Assembly: GCF_009711975.1 (NCBI RefSeq)
Contig: NZ_VIKW01000008.1
Span: 62,001-126,000 of the forward strand
DNA length: 64,000 bases
Direction: 5' to 3'
Origin: Anabaena sp. UHCC 0204
GTDB taxonomy: Bacteria > Cyanobacteriota > Cyanobacteriia > Cyanobacteriales > Nostocaceae
Shown here: piece by piece, positions 43,874 to 51,305 of the stretch
How positions within the stretch are numbered: the first letter of the stretch is position 1
How the letters are laid out: every line of letters begins with the position of its first letter
The notes under the pieces: model-generated
Seen by the model: the letters and a program-made list of their open reading frames with translations, nothing else
The model's database searches: none
Told to the model about the DNA's origin: nothing
Position numbers and translations under genes: made by a program

Positions 43874-44797
43874 ATGTTCGACACATTCAAAAACCGCCTA
43901 GAAATCACAGGTAAACTCACAACAATTACCGCATTACGCATTAGTCAAGGACGATCCACCGAACCTATCGGAACAGATTTACCCGTCATCAAAGACGCAT
44001 TAGGACAACCATTAATACCAGGTTCTAGCTTTAAAGGTGCATTAAGATCAAGATTAGAAAGTTTCCTCAGAGGAATTGATTCTAGTTTTGCAGCTAACCC
44101 AGCAATAGAAGCAGAATGGTCAATTACCAACGACCGCATGAATGGAAAAAATGGTATTAAGAAAGAGATTGAAAAAGAACTTGAACAATATCCAGAAAAA
44201 GAACGTGCTGCAATAAAAGATCACTTACTCACAGATAAAATTATCAATGAAACAGATTTAATATCTCAACTTTTCGGTTCTCCCTGGATAGCAAGTAAAT
44301 TCCAAGTCCACGACTTAACCGTAGTAACTGATACATGGTTTGGACAATATCAAGAAAGAGACGGAGTAGCAATTGATAGAGACACTGAAACAGCAGCCGA
44401 CGGGAAACTTTATGATTTCCAAGTAGTACCAGCTAATACAGAATTTGAATTTCGCGCAGTAGTAGAAAACGCAGCAGAATGGGAACTAGGATTATTAATG
44501 ATTGGGTTACACCAATTTGAAACAGAACAAATTCCCCTTGGTGGTGGACGTTCTCGCGGGTTAGGAGTTGTTAAACTAGATATCAAGGATATGCACTGGG
44601 TAGACGCAACTAACGAAGAAGACCCCACAAAAACTGACCCAAATAAATTACTAGAATATCTTAAAAAGCTGGTAAATAATGAGTCAGGATATACTGATGC
44701 AAAGCCTTTAAAAACAAAATGGACACAAGCTCTAATTAACCATTTAGAGCAGAAAATTAATAGTCATTCCACCAGGTCAATTCTTGCAGGAGAATAA
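43874..44797 (+). CDS. csx7: RAMP protein Csx7
   Basis: 307-residue Cas7-group RAMP. It starts FKNRLEITGKLTTITALRISQG and contains GTDLPVIKDALGQPLIPGSSFKGALRSRLE, in which Asp35 is placed like the Csm3 catalytic Asp; RDGVAIDRDTETAADGKLYDFQ and the glycine-rich loop LGGGRSRGLGVVKL follow. These are the features of the Csx7 family. It is a further backbone subunit of the effector. The PD-(D/E)XK gene starts one base after its stop. Confidence 0.85.
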   Translation: MFDTFKNRLEITGKLTTITALRISQGRSTEPIGTDLPVIKDALGQPLIPGSSFKGALRSRLESFLRGIDSSFAANPAIEAEWSITNDRMNGKNGIKKEIEKELEQYPEKERAAIKDHLLTDKIINETDLISQLFGSPWIASKFQVHDLTVVTDTWFGQYQERDGVAIDRDTETAADGKLYDFQVVPANTEFEFRAVVENAAEWELGLLMIGLHQFETEQIPLGGGRSRGLGVVKLDIKDMHWVDATNEEDPTKTDPNKLLEYLKKLVNNESGYTDAKPLKTKWTQALINHLEQKINSHSTRSILAGE

Positions 44798-44798
44798 T

Positions 44799-45425
44799 AT
44801 GGCTTTCAGTAATTTCAAAACCATCGGTGAAGTCCTCAAAGCATTTCAAGTTACCTATACGGAAGCCAATTTCATCAGCGAACTTGCTTTTAATATCCCC
44901 GACTATTTCCGGGAAGATTTAGAACTAATGATGCGGGATGCTGTTGTTGATAACTCAGAATTTGCTATTTGTGAAAATCTCATTTACCCAGTTATCAAAG
45001 AAATTTGGAAAACATACCGCCAACACTTTGTTTTATGGAGTCATCAATCATTAAATTATGATGAAAAATTATCAGGATTTCCTGAATATATTTTAGCTAA
45101 ACGTTCGCCATTAGGTAAATTTGTTTTTGATAAACCATACTTTATTTTAGTGGAAGCAAAACAAGACAACTTTGAAACAGGTTGGGCGCAGTGTTTAGCC
45201 GAAATGATCGCAGCGCAAAGATTAAATGGAGAATATCAAATAATTATTTTTGGTATTGTTTCTAATGGAATAACGTGGCAAATTGGTAAATTAGAAAATG
45301 AGGTTTTTACCAGAAATAGCACTTATTACACAATTCAAGAACTAGATAAATTATTTGCTGCTGTTAATTTCGTATTTCAACAATCTGAATTACAGTTAAA
45401 TAATTTAGTTTTAGCTGCTGCTTAA
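44799..45425 (+). CDS. PD-(D/E)XK nuclease-like protein of unknown function
   Basis: 208 residues from the ATG at 44799, well placed after GCAGGAG; the upstream in-frame ATG at 44784 lies inside csx7. The core GFPEYILAK...PYFILVEAKQDNFETGWAQCLAEMIAA has the E-x-K motif (VEAK) and a following Gln-containing helix of PD-(D/E)XK nucleases. SEFAICENLIYPVIKEIW is the helix usually before it. Similar free-standing proteins are common in cyanobacteria. Within a type III operon it could be an accessory DNase replacing the missing Cas10 HD activity, or only cargo. Confidence 0.7.
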   Translation: MAFSNFKTIGEVLKAFQVTYTEANFISELAFNIPDYFREDLELMMRDAVVDNSEFAICENLIYPVIKEIWKTYRQHFVLWSHQSLNYDEKLSGFPEYILAKRSPLGKFVFDKPYFILVEAKQDNFETGWAQCLAEMIAAQRLNGEYQIIIFGIVSNGITWQIGKLENEVFTRNSTYYTIQELDKLFAAVNFVFQQSELQLNNLVLAAA

Positions 45426-45448
45426 ATTTACCTAATTAAACTAAGATT

Positions 45449-46402
45449 ATGCACAAAAAATTTGTAAATCACTGCACCATAGATTTAAGCATCATTCCTG
45501 ATGGACCAATTCTCATCAAATCTGGAAAAGAAGGAGCAGATCCAACAAAACCAGATATGGAATTTGTCGAAACCTATCACGCTGGTGGAAGGACAATATA
45601 CTTACCCGGAAGCAGTTTAAAAGGTGCAATTCGCGCTCATGCTGAACGGATTGTCAGAACAGTAGGAGAAGAAAAAGCTAATACTAAAAACTTACCTTGG
45701 GCTAATGATCCATTAAATGATAAATATGAATATTTGAAAAATCAATCATCTAGCGATATTTACAAACTTTCTTCTTTTACAGATCAAATGTTTGGTAATA
45801 CTTCTATTGCTAGTAGAATCAGAATAGAAGATGCTTATCCTGATAATTCTAAACCAGTAAAAACCGAAGAAAGAAATGGTGTAGCTATAGATAGAGTATT
45901 TGGTTCTGTTGCTGTTGGACCATTTAATTATCAAGTTTGCACTGCGGGAGAATTTAAGACTAAATTACATTTAAAAAACTTCACCCTTGCACAGTTAGGT
46001 TTAATAGGTTTAGTGCTACGCGACTTAAATGATGGTTGGTTTGGTTTAGGTTTTGCTAAATCTCGCGGTTTGGGAACTGTAGAAGTCAAGTTAAATCAAG
46101 CAGTTGTCCAATATCCTGGTTGTGAATTGAAAAATGGTAGTATTCACATTTTTGGTAGAAAAAAAGATCCTTGGGCTGTTAATTCTATATTAGGTGTAGG
46201 AGAATTCTTAGAACCTAAAGAAGCAGAAAAATACAATTTTCCTAATTCAGATAAACAATATTCTGAATCTGCTATTACTGAATCTATGGATTTAAACTTT
46301 GGTGTTAAATTAACTTGGATAAATGATGATAAAAACAGTGTAATTGATTTATTTAATCAAACTGTTAAGTCTTGGAGTCAATTATTAGGAGTTGCTAAAT
46401 GA
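45449..46402 (+). CDS. RAMP superfamily protein (Csm3/Csx7-like)
   Basis: 317-residue Cas7-group RAMP: IDLSIIPDGPILIKSGKEG, an acidic ADPTKPDMEFV stretch near residues 30-40 with possible catalytic Asp31 or Asp36, IYLPGSSLKGAIRAHAERIVR, ERNGVAIDRVFGSVAVGPFN, and GFAKSRGLGTVEVKL. It is the third Csm3-type backbone protein of the operon. Its TGA overlaps the next ATG (46399-46402). Confidence 0.85.
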   Translation: MHKKFVNHCTIDLSIIPDGPILIKSGKEGADPTKPDMEFVETYHAGGRTIYLPGSSLKGAIRAHAERIVRTVGEEKANTKNLPWANDPLNDKYEYLKNQSSSDIYKLSSFTDQMFGNTSIASRIRIEDAYPDNSKPVKTEERNGVAIDRVFGSVAVGPFNYQVCTAGEFKTKLHLKNFTLAQLGLIGLVLRDLNDGWFGLGFAKSRGLGTVEVKLNQAVVQYPGCELKNGSIHIFGRKKDPWAVNSILGVGEFLEPKEAEKYNFPNSDKQYSESAITESMDLNFGVKLTWINDDKNSVIDLFNQTVKSWSQLLGVAK

Positions 46403-46845
46403 AGCCTTTCGTTGGTTATCAAGAAAAGCCTGTATCCGTGTCTGATTTATTGAAAATAATCAATGAATTAAAAACAGAAAATACCTATTATTTTCTTCGT
46501 TGGACTCATAGAATAAGTGGAATTATCAAGGAAAAACTTACAGATGATCAATTTCCTATGTTAGAAGGGCAAATATTTAATCATGAATTTGAATTAAGAT
46601 GGAAGCATAAAAGACAAAATACGTATGAAGTCTTGTTTTTAAGTATTAATGATCAAAATTCAGAATTTCAACCATTAGGTGAAAATTGGCAAATAGAAGA
46701 ACGTAAGGCACATTTTTATCAAAAAACAGAAACTCGCTTTCCTAAAGGTTTTGATTATCCTAAAGATTTAAATATTAAACAACGCTATTTTCAGGATAAA
46801 ACAACCGCAACTGTACATTTTGTAGCACTCACAGTTGAGAAATAA
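46399..46845 (+). CDS. csx19: Csx19-like type III-D protein
   Basis: 148-residue protein with FLRWTHRISGII, MLEGQIFNHEFELRWKHKRQNTYEVLFLS and the ending RYFQDKTTATVHFVALTVEK. Size, the ELRW pattern and the place between RAMP genes fit Csx19 (TIGR03984), a III-D-associated protein of unknown biochemical role. The match is from memory and moderately sure. It is coupled to the RAMP upstream by ATGA. Confidence 0.65.
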   Translation: MKPFVGYQEKPVSVSDLLKIINELKTENTYYFLRWTHRISGIIKEKLTDDQFPMLEGQIFNHEFELRWKHKRQNTYEVLFLSINDQNSEFQPLGENWQIEERKAHFYQKTETRFPKGFDYPKDLNIKQRYFQDKTTATVHFVALTVEK

Positions 46846-46847
46846 AT

Positions 46848-47882
46848 ATGACTTATTCGCAACCAAATAAACCTACCCCTAAAAGTACATCTCAGTCAGA
46901 AAATCCCAAACCTTATGATTTTGTTTCATTTCCTAGAGAAAAACCTAATTTACAACGTCCTTTTGGACATCATAAATATGATCAAAATCGTTTACATGGG
47001 ACAATTCACCTCACACTAAAAGTACAAACATCATTGCATATTTCTACAGGTGCAGTAGTTTTAGGAAGCGATATAGGTAGTAAAATTTCCCTACTGAAAA
47101 CCATGATTCAGGGAGTTGATGCTAAATTATCAATTCAAGGAAGTTCTTTAAAAGGCTGTATTCGTTCCGTTTATGAAGCAATTACTAATAGTACATTAGG
47201 GGCAGTTACTTCTAAATACAAAGAAAAAATTCCTGCTGAACGTTTACCTTGTAAAAATAAAGAAAAACTTTGTCCAGCTAGTCAAGTATTTGGTGCATTA
47301 GATTGGCAAGGTTTGTTAGATTTTAATGATGCTAACTGCGAAAGAATCGGCTTTTCTACAGGATTTATGCCTTCTTTATATGCTCCTCGTCCTAATTGTG
47401 ACGCATATTATCAGCGAGGTAAATTAGCTGGACGTAAGTTTTATTATAATATGTCCAAAGCCATTGAAAAAGGACAAAAAGACGGGATTTCTGTCCAACA
47501 AGCAGGAAAGGAATATACTTTTAAAACACAAATTACTTTTAAAAACTTACTTCCCGAAGAATTAGGAACATTATTAATTGTTTTGGGACAAGATAAACAA
47601 TATCCCATAGCTTTAAAAGTAGGTGGTGGTAAACCAATTGGAATGGGAACAATGACGGTAAATGTTGATAAAATCAATCAACCACAAAACTTAAAACAGC
47701 GTTATTCATCCTATCAAGTGAGTGAAAATGATGATTTAACAGGAGATAAATTACAGCAATTTATCCAAAAGCAAATTCAAGCTGCACATTCAACGAATTT
47801 AATTCAAGAAGACCAGCTAAAAGAACTAGCAGCGATTTTACGTTATCCCAATGACAGACCAGCACCAACAGGAATGTATTAA
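46848..47882 (+). CDS. RAMP protein of TIGR03986 type
   Basis: 344-residue RAMP. The N-terminus is polar (about 1-45) with YDFVSFPREKP and HHKYDQNRLHGTIHLTLKVQTSLHIS, typical of TIGR03986. LSIQGSSLKGCIRSVYEAI is the RAMP ridge motif; PCKNKEKLCPASQVFGALDWQG may hold a metal site (two Cys); VGGGKPIGMGTMTV is the glycine-rich loop. Probably another backbone or end subunit of the complex. Confidence 0.85.
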   Translation: MTYSQPNKPTPKSTSQSENPKPYDFVSFPREKPNLQRPFGHHKYDQNRLHGTIHLTLKVQTSLHISTGAVVLGSDIGSKISLLKTMIQGVDAKLSIQGSSLKGCIRSVYEAITNSTLGAVTSKYKEKIPAERLPCKNKEKLCPASQVFGALDWQGLLDFNDANCERIGFSTGFMPSLYAPRPNCDAYYQRGKLAGRKFYYNMSKAIEKGQKDGISVQQAGKEYTFKTQITFKNLLPEELGTLLIVLGQDKQYPIALKVGGGKPIGMGTMTVNVDKINQPQNLKQRYSSYQVSENDDLTGDKLQQFIQKQIQAAHSTNLIQEDQLKELAAILRYPNDRPAPTGMY

Positions 47883-47885
47883 ATT

Positions 47886-48503
47886 ATGAGTTTAACAGAT
47901 AAACAGTGGGAAATTGCTCATGCGATCGCCCAAACTTTAGTCCAAGAACATACAGATGTCAACGAAGTAAGTAAAGCTGTTGCATATTTACGCACAGTCA
48001 TTGATAAAAATGATGCTACATCCAGATTTTTAACTTATCTTAAAATATTAGTTAAAGATGGAAGACAAATTAGCCATAGTAAAGATACTCCTAGATATTA
48101 TCGCAATATAGAGGCTACCTGTAGTCAATATTTTAAAAGTAACAGTGATGCTGTAACTATTTTGCAAATCTTAGGTTGGGTATCACGTTTGATGAAATAT
48201 TATAAAAATTCTGGTATTCCTATTGGGGAAATTACCACACCCACAGCAACAGTTATAGAATCAGCTCGTCAAGCAGAAATTGCGAAAGTTACGGAATCTC
48301 AAGAGTTTAAAGAAGGAGATATTATAGATGCAAAAGTTACTAAAATCAATGGAAACAAGGTCACTTATGAAATATTGGAAGTCATTAAACTGACTCAAAA
48401 AGAACCGAAAAAGGCAAATGTTCTTCAGGAAGGACAGACAGTAAAGGTGAAAATCGTATCTCTTAAGGATGATGGAAGTATTAAAAGTGTTAAGTGTATT
48501 TAG
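47886..48503 (+). CDS. helical/S1-like protein closing the type III operon
   Basis: 205 residues. The first 115 are helical (EIAHAIAQTLVQEHTDVNEVSKAVAYLRTVI, TILQILGWVSRLMKYYK), recalling Csm2/Cas11-like small subunits. The last 75 (FKEGDIIDAKVTKINGNKVTYEILE, LQEGQTVKVKIVSLKDDGSI) look like an S1/OB-fold RNA-binding domain. It starts 3 bp after the preceding RAMP stop. An RNA-binding helper or small subunit of the complex is a fair inference; I know no named family. Confidence 0.75.
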   Translation: MSLTDKQWEIAHAIAQTLVQEHTDVNEVSKAVAYLRTVIDKNDATSRFLTYLKILVKDGRQISHSKDTPRYYRNIEATCSQYFKSNSDAVTILQILGWVSRLMKYYKNSGIPIGEITTPTATVIESARQAEIAKVTESQEFKEGDIIDAKVTKINGNKVTYEILEVIKLTQKEPKKANVLQEGQTVKVKIVSLKDDGSIKSVKCI

Positions 48504-48589
48504 CGAGAGTTTTTCCAAAATATTGTACAATTTGATGATATTGACGGAAAATTGCTTATAATCAAAATGTAGTTTTTAGAGGTTAGATT

Positions 48590-48769
48590 ATGACTAAATC
48601 AAGGTCAAGCTTCAAAATAGGATTTGACTCGTATTCTGCATGGACGCATTGTGAATCTTTTCAACAACAGTACAAAACTGTTACTCAGTCTCAAGTAACA
48701 CTCCAAATTGTTACTGACTCTCCTGTTTTCCTGGCTTTAAATCCTACTTTCATCATTAAAGTAGCCTAA
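48590..48769 (+). CDS. 59-residue small ORF of unknown function
   Basis: An ATG at 48590, preceded by AGAGG at about 7 nt, opens a 59-codon frame starting MTKSRSSFKIGFDSYSAWTHC and rich in Ser, Thr and Gln, ending FLALNPTFIIKVA. It begins 87 bp after the operon and is followed by a hairpin. No known family. The end of the cas transcript region is a plausible site for a small protein, but coding status is uncertain. Confidence 0.45.
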   Translation: MTKSRSSFKIGFDSYSAWTHCESFQQQYKTVTQSQVTLQIVTDSPVFLALNPTFIIKVA

Positions 48770-48792
48770 GAACAAGCCTGCTTGATTATGTT

Positions 48793-48815
48793 TAGCTCTA
48801 CTTCTTGTAGAGCTA
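48793..48815 (+). terminator. hairpin after the type III operon
   Basis: TAGCTCTAC at 48793-48801 and GTAGAGCTA at 48807-48815 form a perfect 9-bp stem with a TTCTT loop. A T-run does not follow closely, so it may be a transcript-end or processing structure rather than a strict intrinsic terminator. Confidence 0.5.
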
Positions 48816-48903
48816 TCATAAAATGTGAGGGAGAGCAAATCTAGTTTTAACGACAGTATTTAGCTCTCTAGTTTTTAGATAAAGTAGAGGTTAAAAGTAA
48901 ATT

Positions 48904-49125
48904 ATGAGTAAACAGGAACAAAACAAAGTTTTATTTGTTACTGGTGTGCAAGTAGCAATTGATGAAGAACATAGGATATTGATAGCAGGAATGCTTTCAA
49001 ACAGTCCATTTGTGGAAGATAGCCAAGAATCATCAACCATACATCCGATAAATTTCGCATTTACTCGACAACACGCAGCATTTTTAAGAGATAGACTAGA
49101 TGAATTTTTAAACGGAGAAGTATGA
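48904..49125 (+). CDS. hypothetical 73-residue protein
   Basis: Small soluble protein (MSKQEQNKVLFVTGVQVAIDE) with a mixed beta start and a C-terminal helix (FTRQHAAFLRDRLDEFLNGE). I do not recognise it. Its TGA overlaps the ATG of the next gene (49122-49125), making the two a coupled pair. Confidence 0.7.
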   Translation: MSKQEQNKVLFVTGVQVAIDEEHRILIAGMLSNSPFVEDSQESSTIHPINFAFTRQHAAFLRDRLDEFLNGEV

Positions 49126-49622
49126 ATTATAGTAAAAGTTCAGCACCAGAAAATTTATTACCAACGTTTGACAGAAAAGGTGAGCCTAAAACTACCTGGA
49201 TTAAACGTGATTCGTCTCCTTTACGCTTAATTACTTCCGATAAAGTGAAAAGTTCGGGTTTAATTCCTGCTGAAATACAAAAATTAGTTGAAGAACTGGT
49301 TGAAAAAATAGAAGAGGTAGAAAAAGTTATCGGAATAGCTACAAGTTTCCCTGATATTCATTGGATTGATTTTAAGATCAAGCTGAAAGACAACAGCGAA
49401 TTATCAGATGAAACCTGGGAGAAAATTCAGGATATGGTTATTGACTGTGAATGGAAATTAATAGATGATTCTACTGAAGAATGGTATTTTCGTCCTCAAA
49501 TAGTAGATAGATTTTATTTACTTAGAGATGAGGTAATAGCCGATTCTGATAAAAAACAACCTAATGAGGCAAGTAAATCAAAAATGTGGTTATGTAATCC
49601 TCGTAGCTTCACTGTAGTTTAG
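49122..49622 (+). CDS. hypothetical 166-residue protein
   Basis: Acidic soluble protein with a helix IPAEIQKLVEELVEKIEEVEKV (about 48-70), an alternating beta region (FPDIHWIDFKIKLKDNSEL), and WYFRPQIVDRFYLL near 125-138. No known domain found. It is coupled to the 73-residue gene before it and ends 15 bp before the HEPN-like gene, so the three form one unit. Confidence 0.7.
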   Translation: MNYSKSSAPENLLPTFDRKGEPKTTWIKRDSSPLRLITSDKVKSSGLIPAEIQKLVEELVEKIEEVEKVIGIATSFPDIHWIDFKIKLKDNSELSDETWEKIQDMVIDCEWKLIDDSTEEWYFRPQIVDRFYLLRDEVIADSDKKQPNEASKSKMWLCNPRSFTVV

Positions 49623-49637
49623 CTTTGGCAATAAATC

Positions 49638-50042
49638 ATGACTTGTGAACGCTACCTTCTGCAAGCTAAAAGCAACGAAAATGCAGCACGTGATATTGAA
49701 ACTGTTTATCCTGATTGGACAGTAACTATGTGTTTTTATGCAGCATTGCACTGGGTAGAATATTATGCTTGTAAAAGAGGAGATGATATATCAAGTCAAT
49801 GTCCAGCACCATCTCCTCATGATTCTCGTCGGGGATATGTTCGTCAAGTTGCGAAGAAACTGGATAACAGAAGATTGGAGAAACTTTATCAAGATTTAGA
49901 AAGCGCAAGTCGAAAAGCTAGATACTTAGAAAGTGTAAAATATAGTAGTGCAATAGATTATTTTCAAGGACACAAATCAGAAGTAAGTAAGTCTTTTGAT
50001 AAGTTACAGCAGATAAAAGATATCTTAGAGAATATCAAATAA
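49638..50042 (+). CDS. HEPN-like helical protein
   Basis: 134 residues, all helical. Features of the HEPN class are WTVTMCFYAALHWVEYYACKRG, HDSRRGYVRQVAKKL and YQDLESASRKARYLESVKYSS. The usual HEPN RNase motif (Arg-x4-6-His) is not obvious, so it may be a non-catalytic type. It is third of a small three-gene unit between the type III operon and cas6. HEPN proteins are frequent in defence and toxin-antitoxin systems. Confidence 0.65.
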   Translation: MTCERYLLQAKSNENAARDIETVYPDWTVTMCFYAALHWVEYYACKRGDDISSQCPAPSPHDSRRGYVRQVAKKLDNRRLEKLYQDLESASRKARYLESVKYSSAIDYFQGHKSEVSKSFDKLQQIKDILENIK

Positions 50043-50268
50043 TCTGTATTTATAATTCCTCGCAAGGGGACGGAAACAAACCATCGTCCTATGCTGAATT
50101 GGAGTCCAATCTATTTAATAGATTGATTCCATGTAAAGACGAAAGTCCGTGAGATGCTGGATAATCAATTAGATTAATTTCTATCCCATCTCTCTTCCCC
50201 GCAAGGGGATTAAAATTAAAAAATAATTGGTTAAATTAGTGTCAAAGAAAATGGAGTATTAATTTACT
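50043..50268 (+). ncRNA. possible structured RNA bounded by two CRISPR-repeat-like sequences
   Basis: CGCAAGGGGACGGAAAC at 50061-50077 matches the last 17 nt of the array repeat read in its crRNA sense; CTTCCCCGCAAGGGGATTAA near 50194-50213 matches the hairpin part. The 116 nt between can form several stems: ATTGG/CCAAT, CAATCTA/TAGATTG and GAC-GAAA-GTC. No open frame is present. Whether it is transcribed is unknown; a processed regulatory RNA is one reading. Confidence 0.4.
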
Positions 50269-50586
50269 ATGAAAACAAAACCATTCAGCGAATTACGCAA
50301 GAAGATGACACCAGAGCGCATAGCAAAAAGTAAAACTATTGCTCAAATTATGTTGCTTCATATTAATCTTCTAGAACTACAGCAGTCTTTGGATTTAACG
50401 GAAGCTGAAATAGAAGCACAATTTAAGGATTTTTCATCAATTGCTTGTGAGTTAGAAAACCAATTAGAAAACCAAGAAGACATTCAAATTTCCACTCTTT
50501 CTCGTTATATCAAAGCATTAGGAGGAAATCTCAAAATAGTAGCTCATTTCCCAAATAAGGAAATTACTCTTGCTCAATTTGATTAA
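50269..50586 (+). CDS. XRE/HigA-like helix-turn-helix protein (degenerate)
   Basis: 105 residues. The start (FSELRKKMTPERIAKSKTIAQIMLLHINLLELQQSLDLTE) and end (ISTLSRYIKALGGNLKIVAHFP) match HigA2-type antitoxins, but the recognition-helix region between them (FKDFSSIACELENQLENQED) is diverged. No HigB/RelE partner lies next to it. It may be an orphan antitoxin or regulator. Confidence 0.75.
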   Translation: MKTKPFSELRKKMTPERIAKSKTIAQIMLLHINLLELQQSLDLTEAEIEAQFKDFSSIACELENQLENQEDIQISTLSRYIKALGGNLKIVAHFPNKEITLAQFD

Positions 50587-50608
50587 TAACTATCCCCTTT
50601 TACTAACC

Positions 50609-51211
50609 ATGACTCTAACTAAAAACCGACTCACCTTTGATCAATTCCTCAACTACGACTTTTCCGAAGAAGGTCGTTATGAACTTGTAAATGGAGAAAT
50701 TATGCGGATACAAGCAACCAGAAAACATGATAACTTAGCAGATTTTCTCACTAAAAAATTAGATCGGGAAGTTGAACGTCTTAATCTCAATTACAGAGTA
50801 TCTGGAAGAATTTCCATTAGAACCTTAACAGCAAATGGTAAAGAACAAGGTCGTGTTCCTGATGTGAGCGTAGTAGATAAAAATCTGTGGGATGCTAATT
50901 TATCTGCTTATACTGCTTTTATTGAACCATTACAATTAGCAGTAGAAATAGTTTCCACAAATTGGGAAGATGATTATATTGATAAATTAGAAGAATATCA
51001 ACGTTTGGGTATTTCTGAATACTGGATAGTTGATTATTTAGCTATTGGTAGTCGTAATTATTTAGGTAATCCTAAAGAACCAACAATTTTTGTATATATT
51101 CTCAATGAACAAGGTATTTATCAAGCAAATGCTTACCGGAATACAGAGAGAATTATATCTCCAACTTTCCCAGAATTAACCCTGACAGTTGATCAAGTTT
51201 TTGTAGCATAA
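50609..51211 (+). CDS. Uma2 family endonuclease-like protein
   Basis: 200 residues from the ATG at 50609 (MTLTKNRLTFDQFLNYDF); an upstream start at 50570 would overlap the XRE gene. Family blocks are GRYELVNGEIMRIQATRKHDN, RVPDVSVVDKN, AVEIVSTNWEDDYIDKLEEYQRLGISEYWIVDY. The acidic and E-x-V-S motifs of Uma2 are present. It is distinct from the shorter Uma2 at 43283 in the same island. Confidence 0.87.
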   Translation: MTLTKNRLTFDQFLNYDFSEEGRYELVNGEIMRIQATRKHDNLADFLTKKLDREVERLNLNYRVSGRISIRTLTANGKEQGRVPDVSVVDKNLWDANLSAYTAFIEPLQLAVEIVSTNWEDDYIDKLEEYQRLGISEYWIVDYLAIGSRNYLGNPKEPTIFVYILNEQGIYQANAYRNTERIISPTFPELTLTVDQVFVA

Positions 51212-51243
51212 ATACAATCAGACATGACTGAACATAATAATTA

Positions 51244-51267
51244 ATCCCCCCAAGGGGACGGAAATAG
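51244..51267 (+). promoter_or_regulatory. solo CRISPR-repeat-like sequence before cas6
   Basis: CCCCCCAAGGGGACGGAAAT at 51246-51265 resembles the 3' half of the array repeat (hairpin plus 5' handle) in the same sense as cas6. It lies about 40 nt before the cas6 ATG, followed by the palindrome GAGTAAAATACTC. It could be a Cas6 binding or cleavage site in the leader of its own mRNA. Confidence 0.5.
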
Positions 51268-51305
51268 AGTAAAATACTCACCATCACATAATGTAACACC
51301 CAAAA

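Noticed and set aside
50078-50193. Hammerhead-like ribozyme, suggested by GACGAAAGTCCGTGAG.
   Set aside because: The CUGAUGA core is absent and the order of conserved parts is wrong.
50078-50193. RNase P RNA fragment, suggested by a GAAAGTCCG match.
   Set aside because: The match is too short and the surrounding conserved regions of RNase P RNA are missing.
50061-51267. A second, short CRISPR array.
   Set aside because: The repeat-like pieces are partial, differ from each other, and are 116 and about 1000 nt apart, unlike true spacers.
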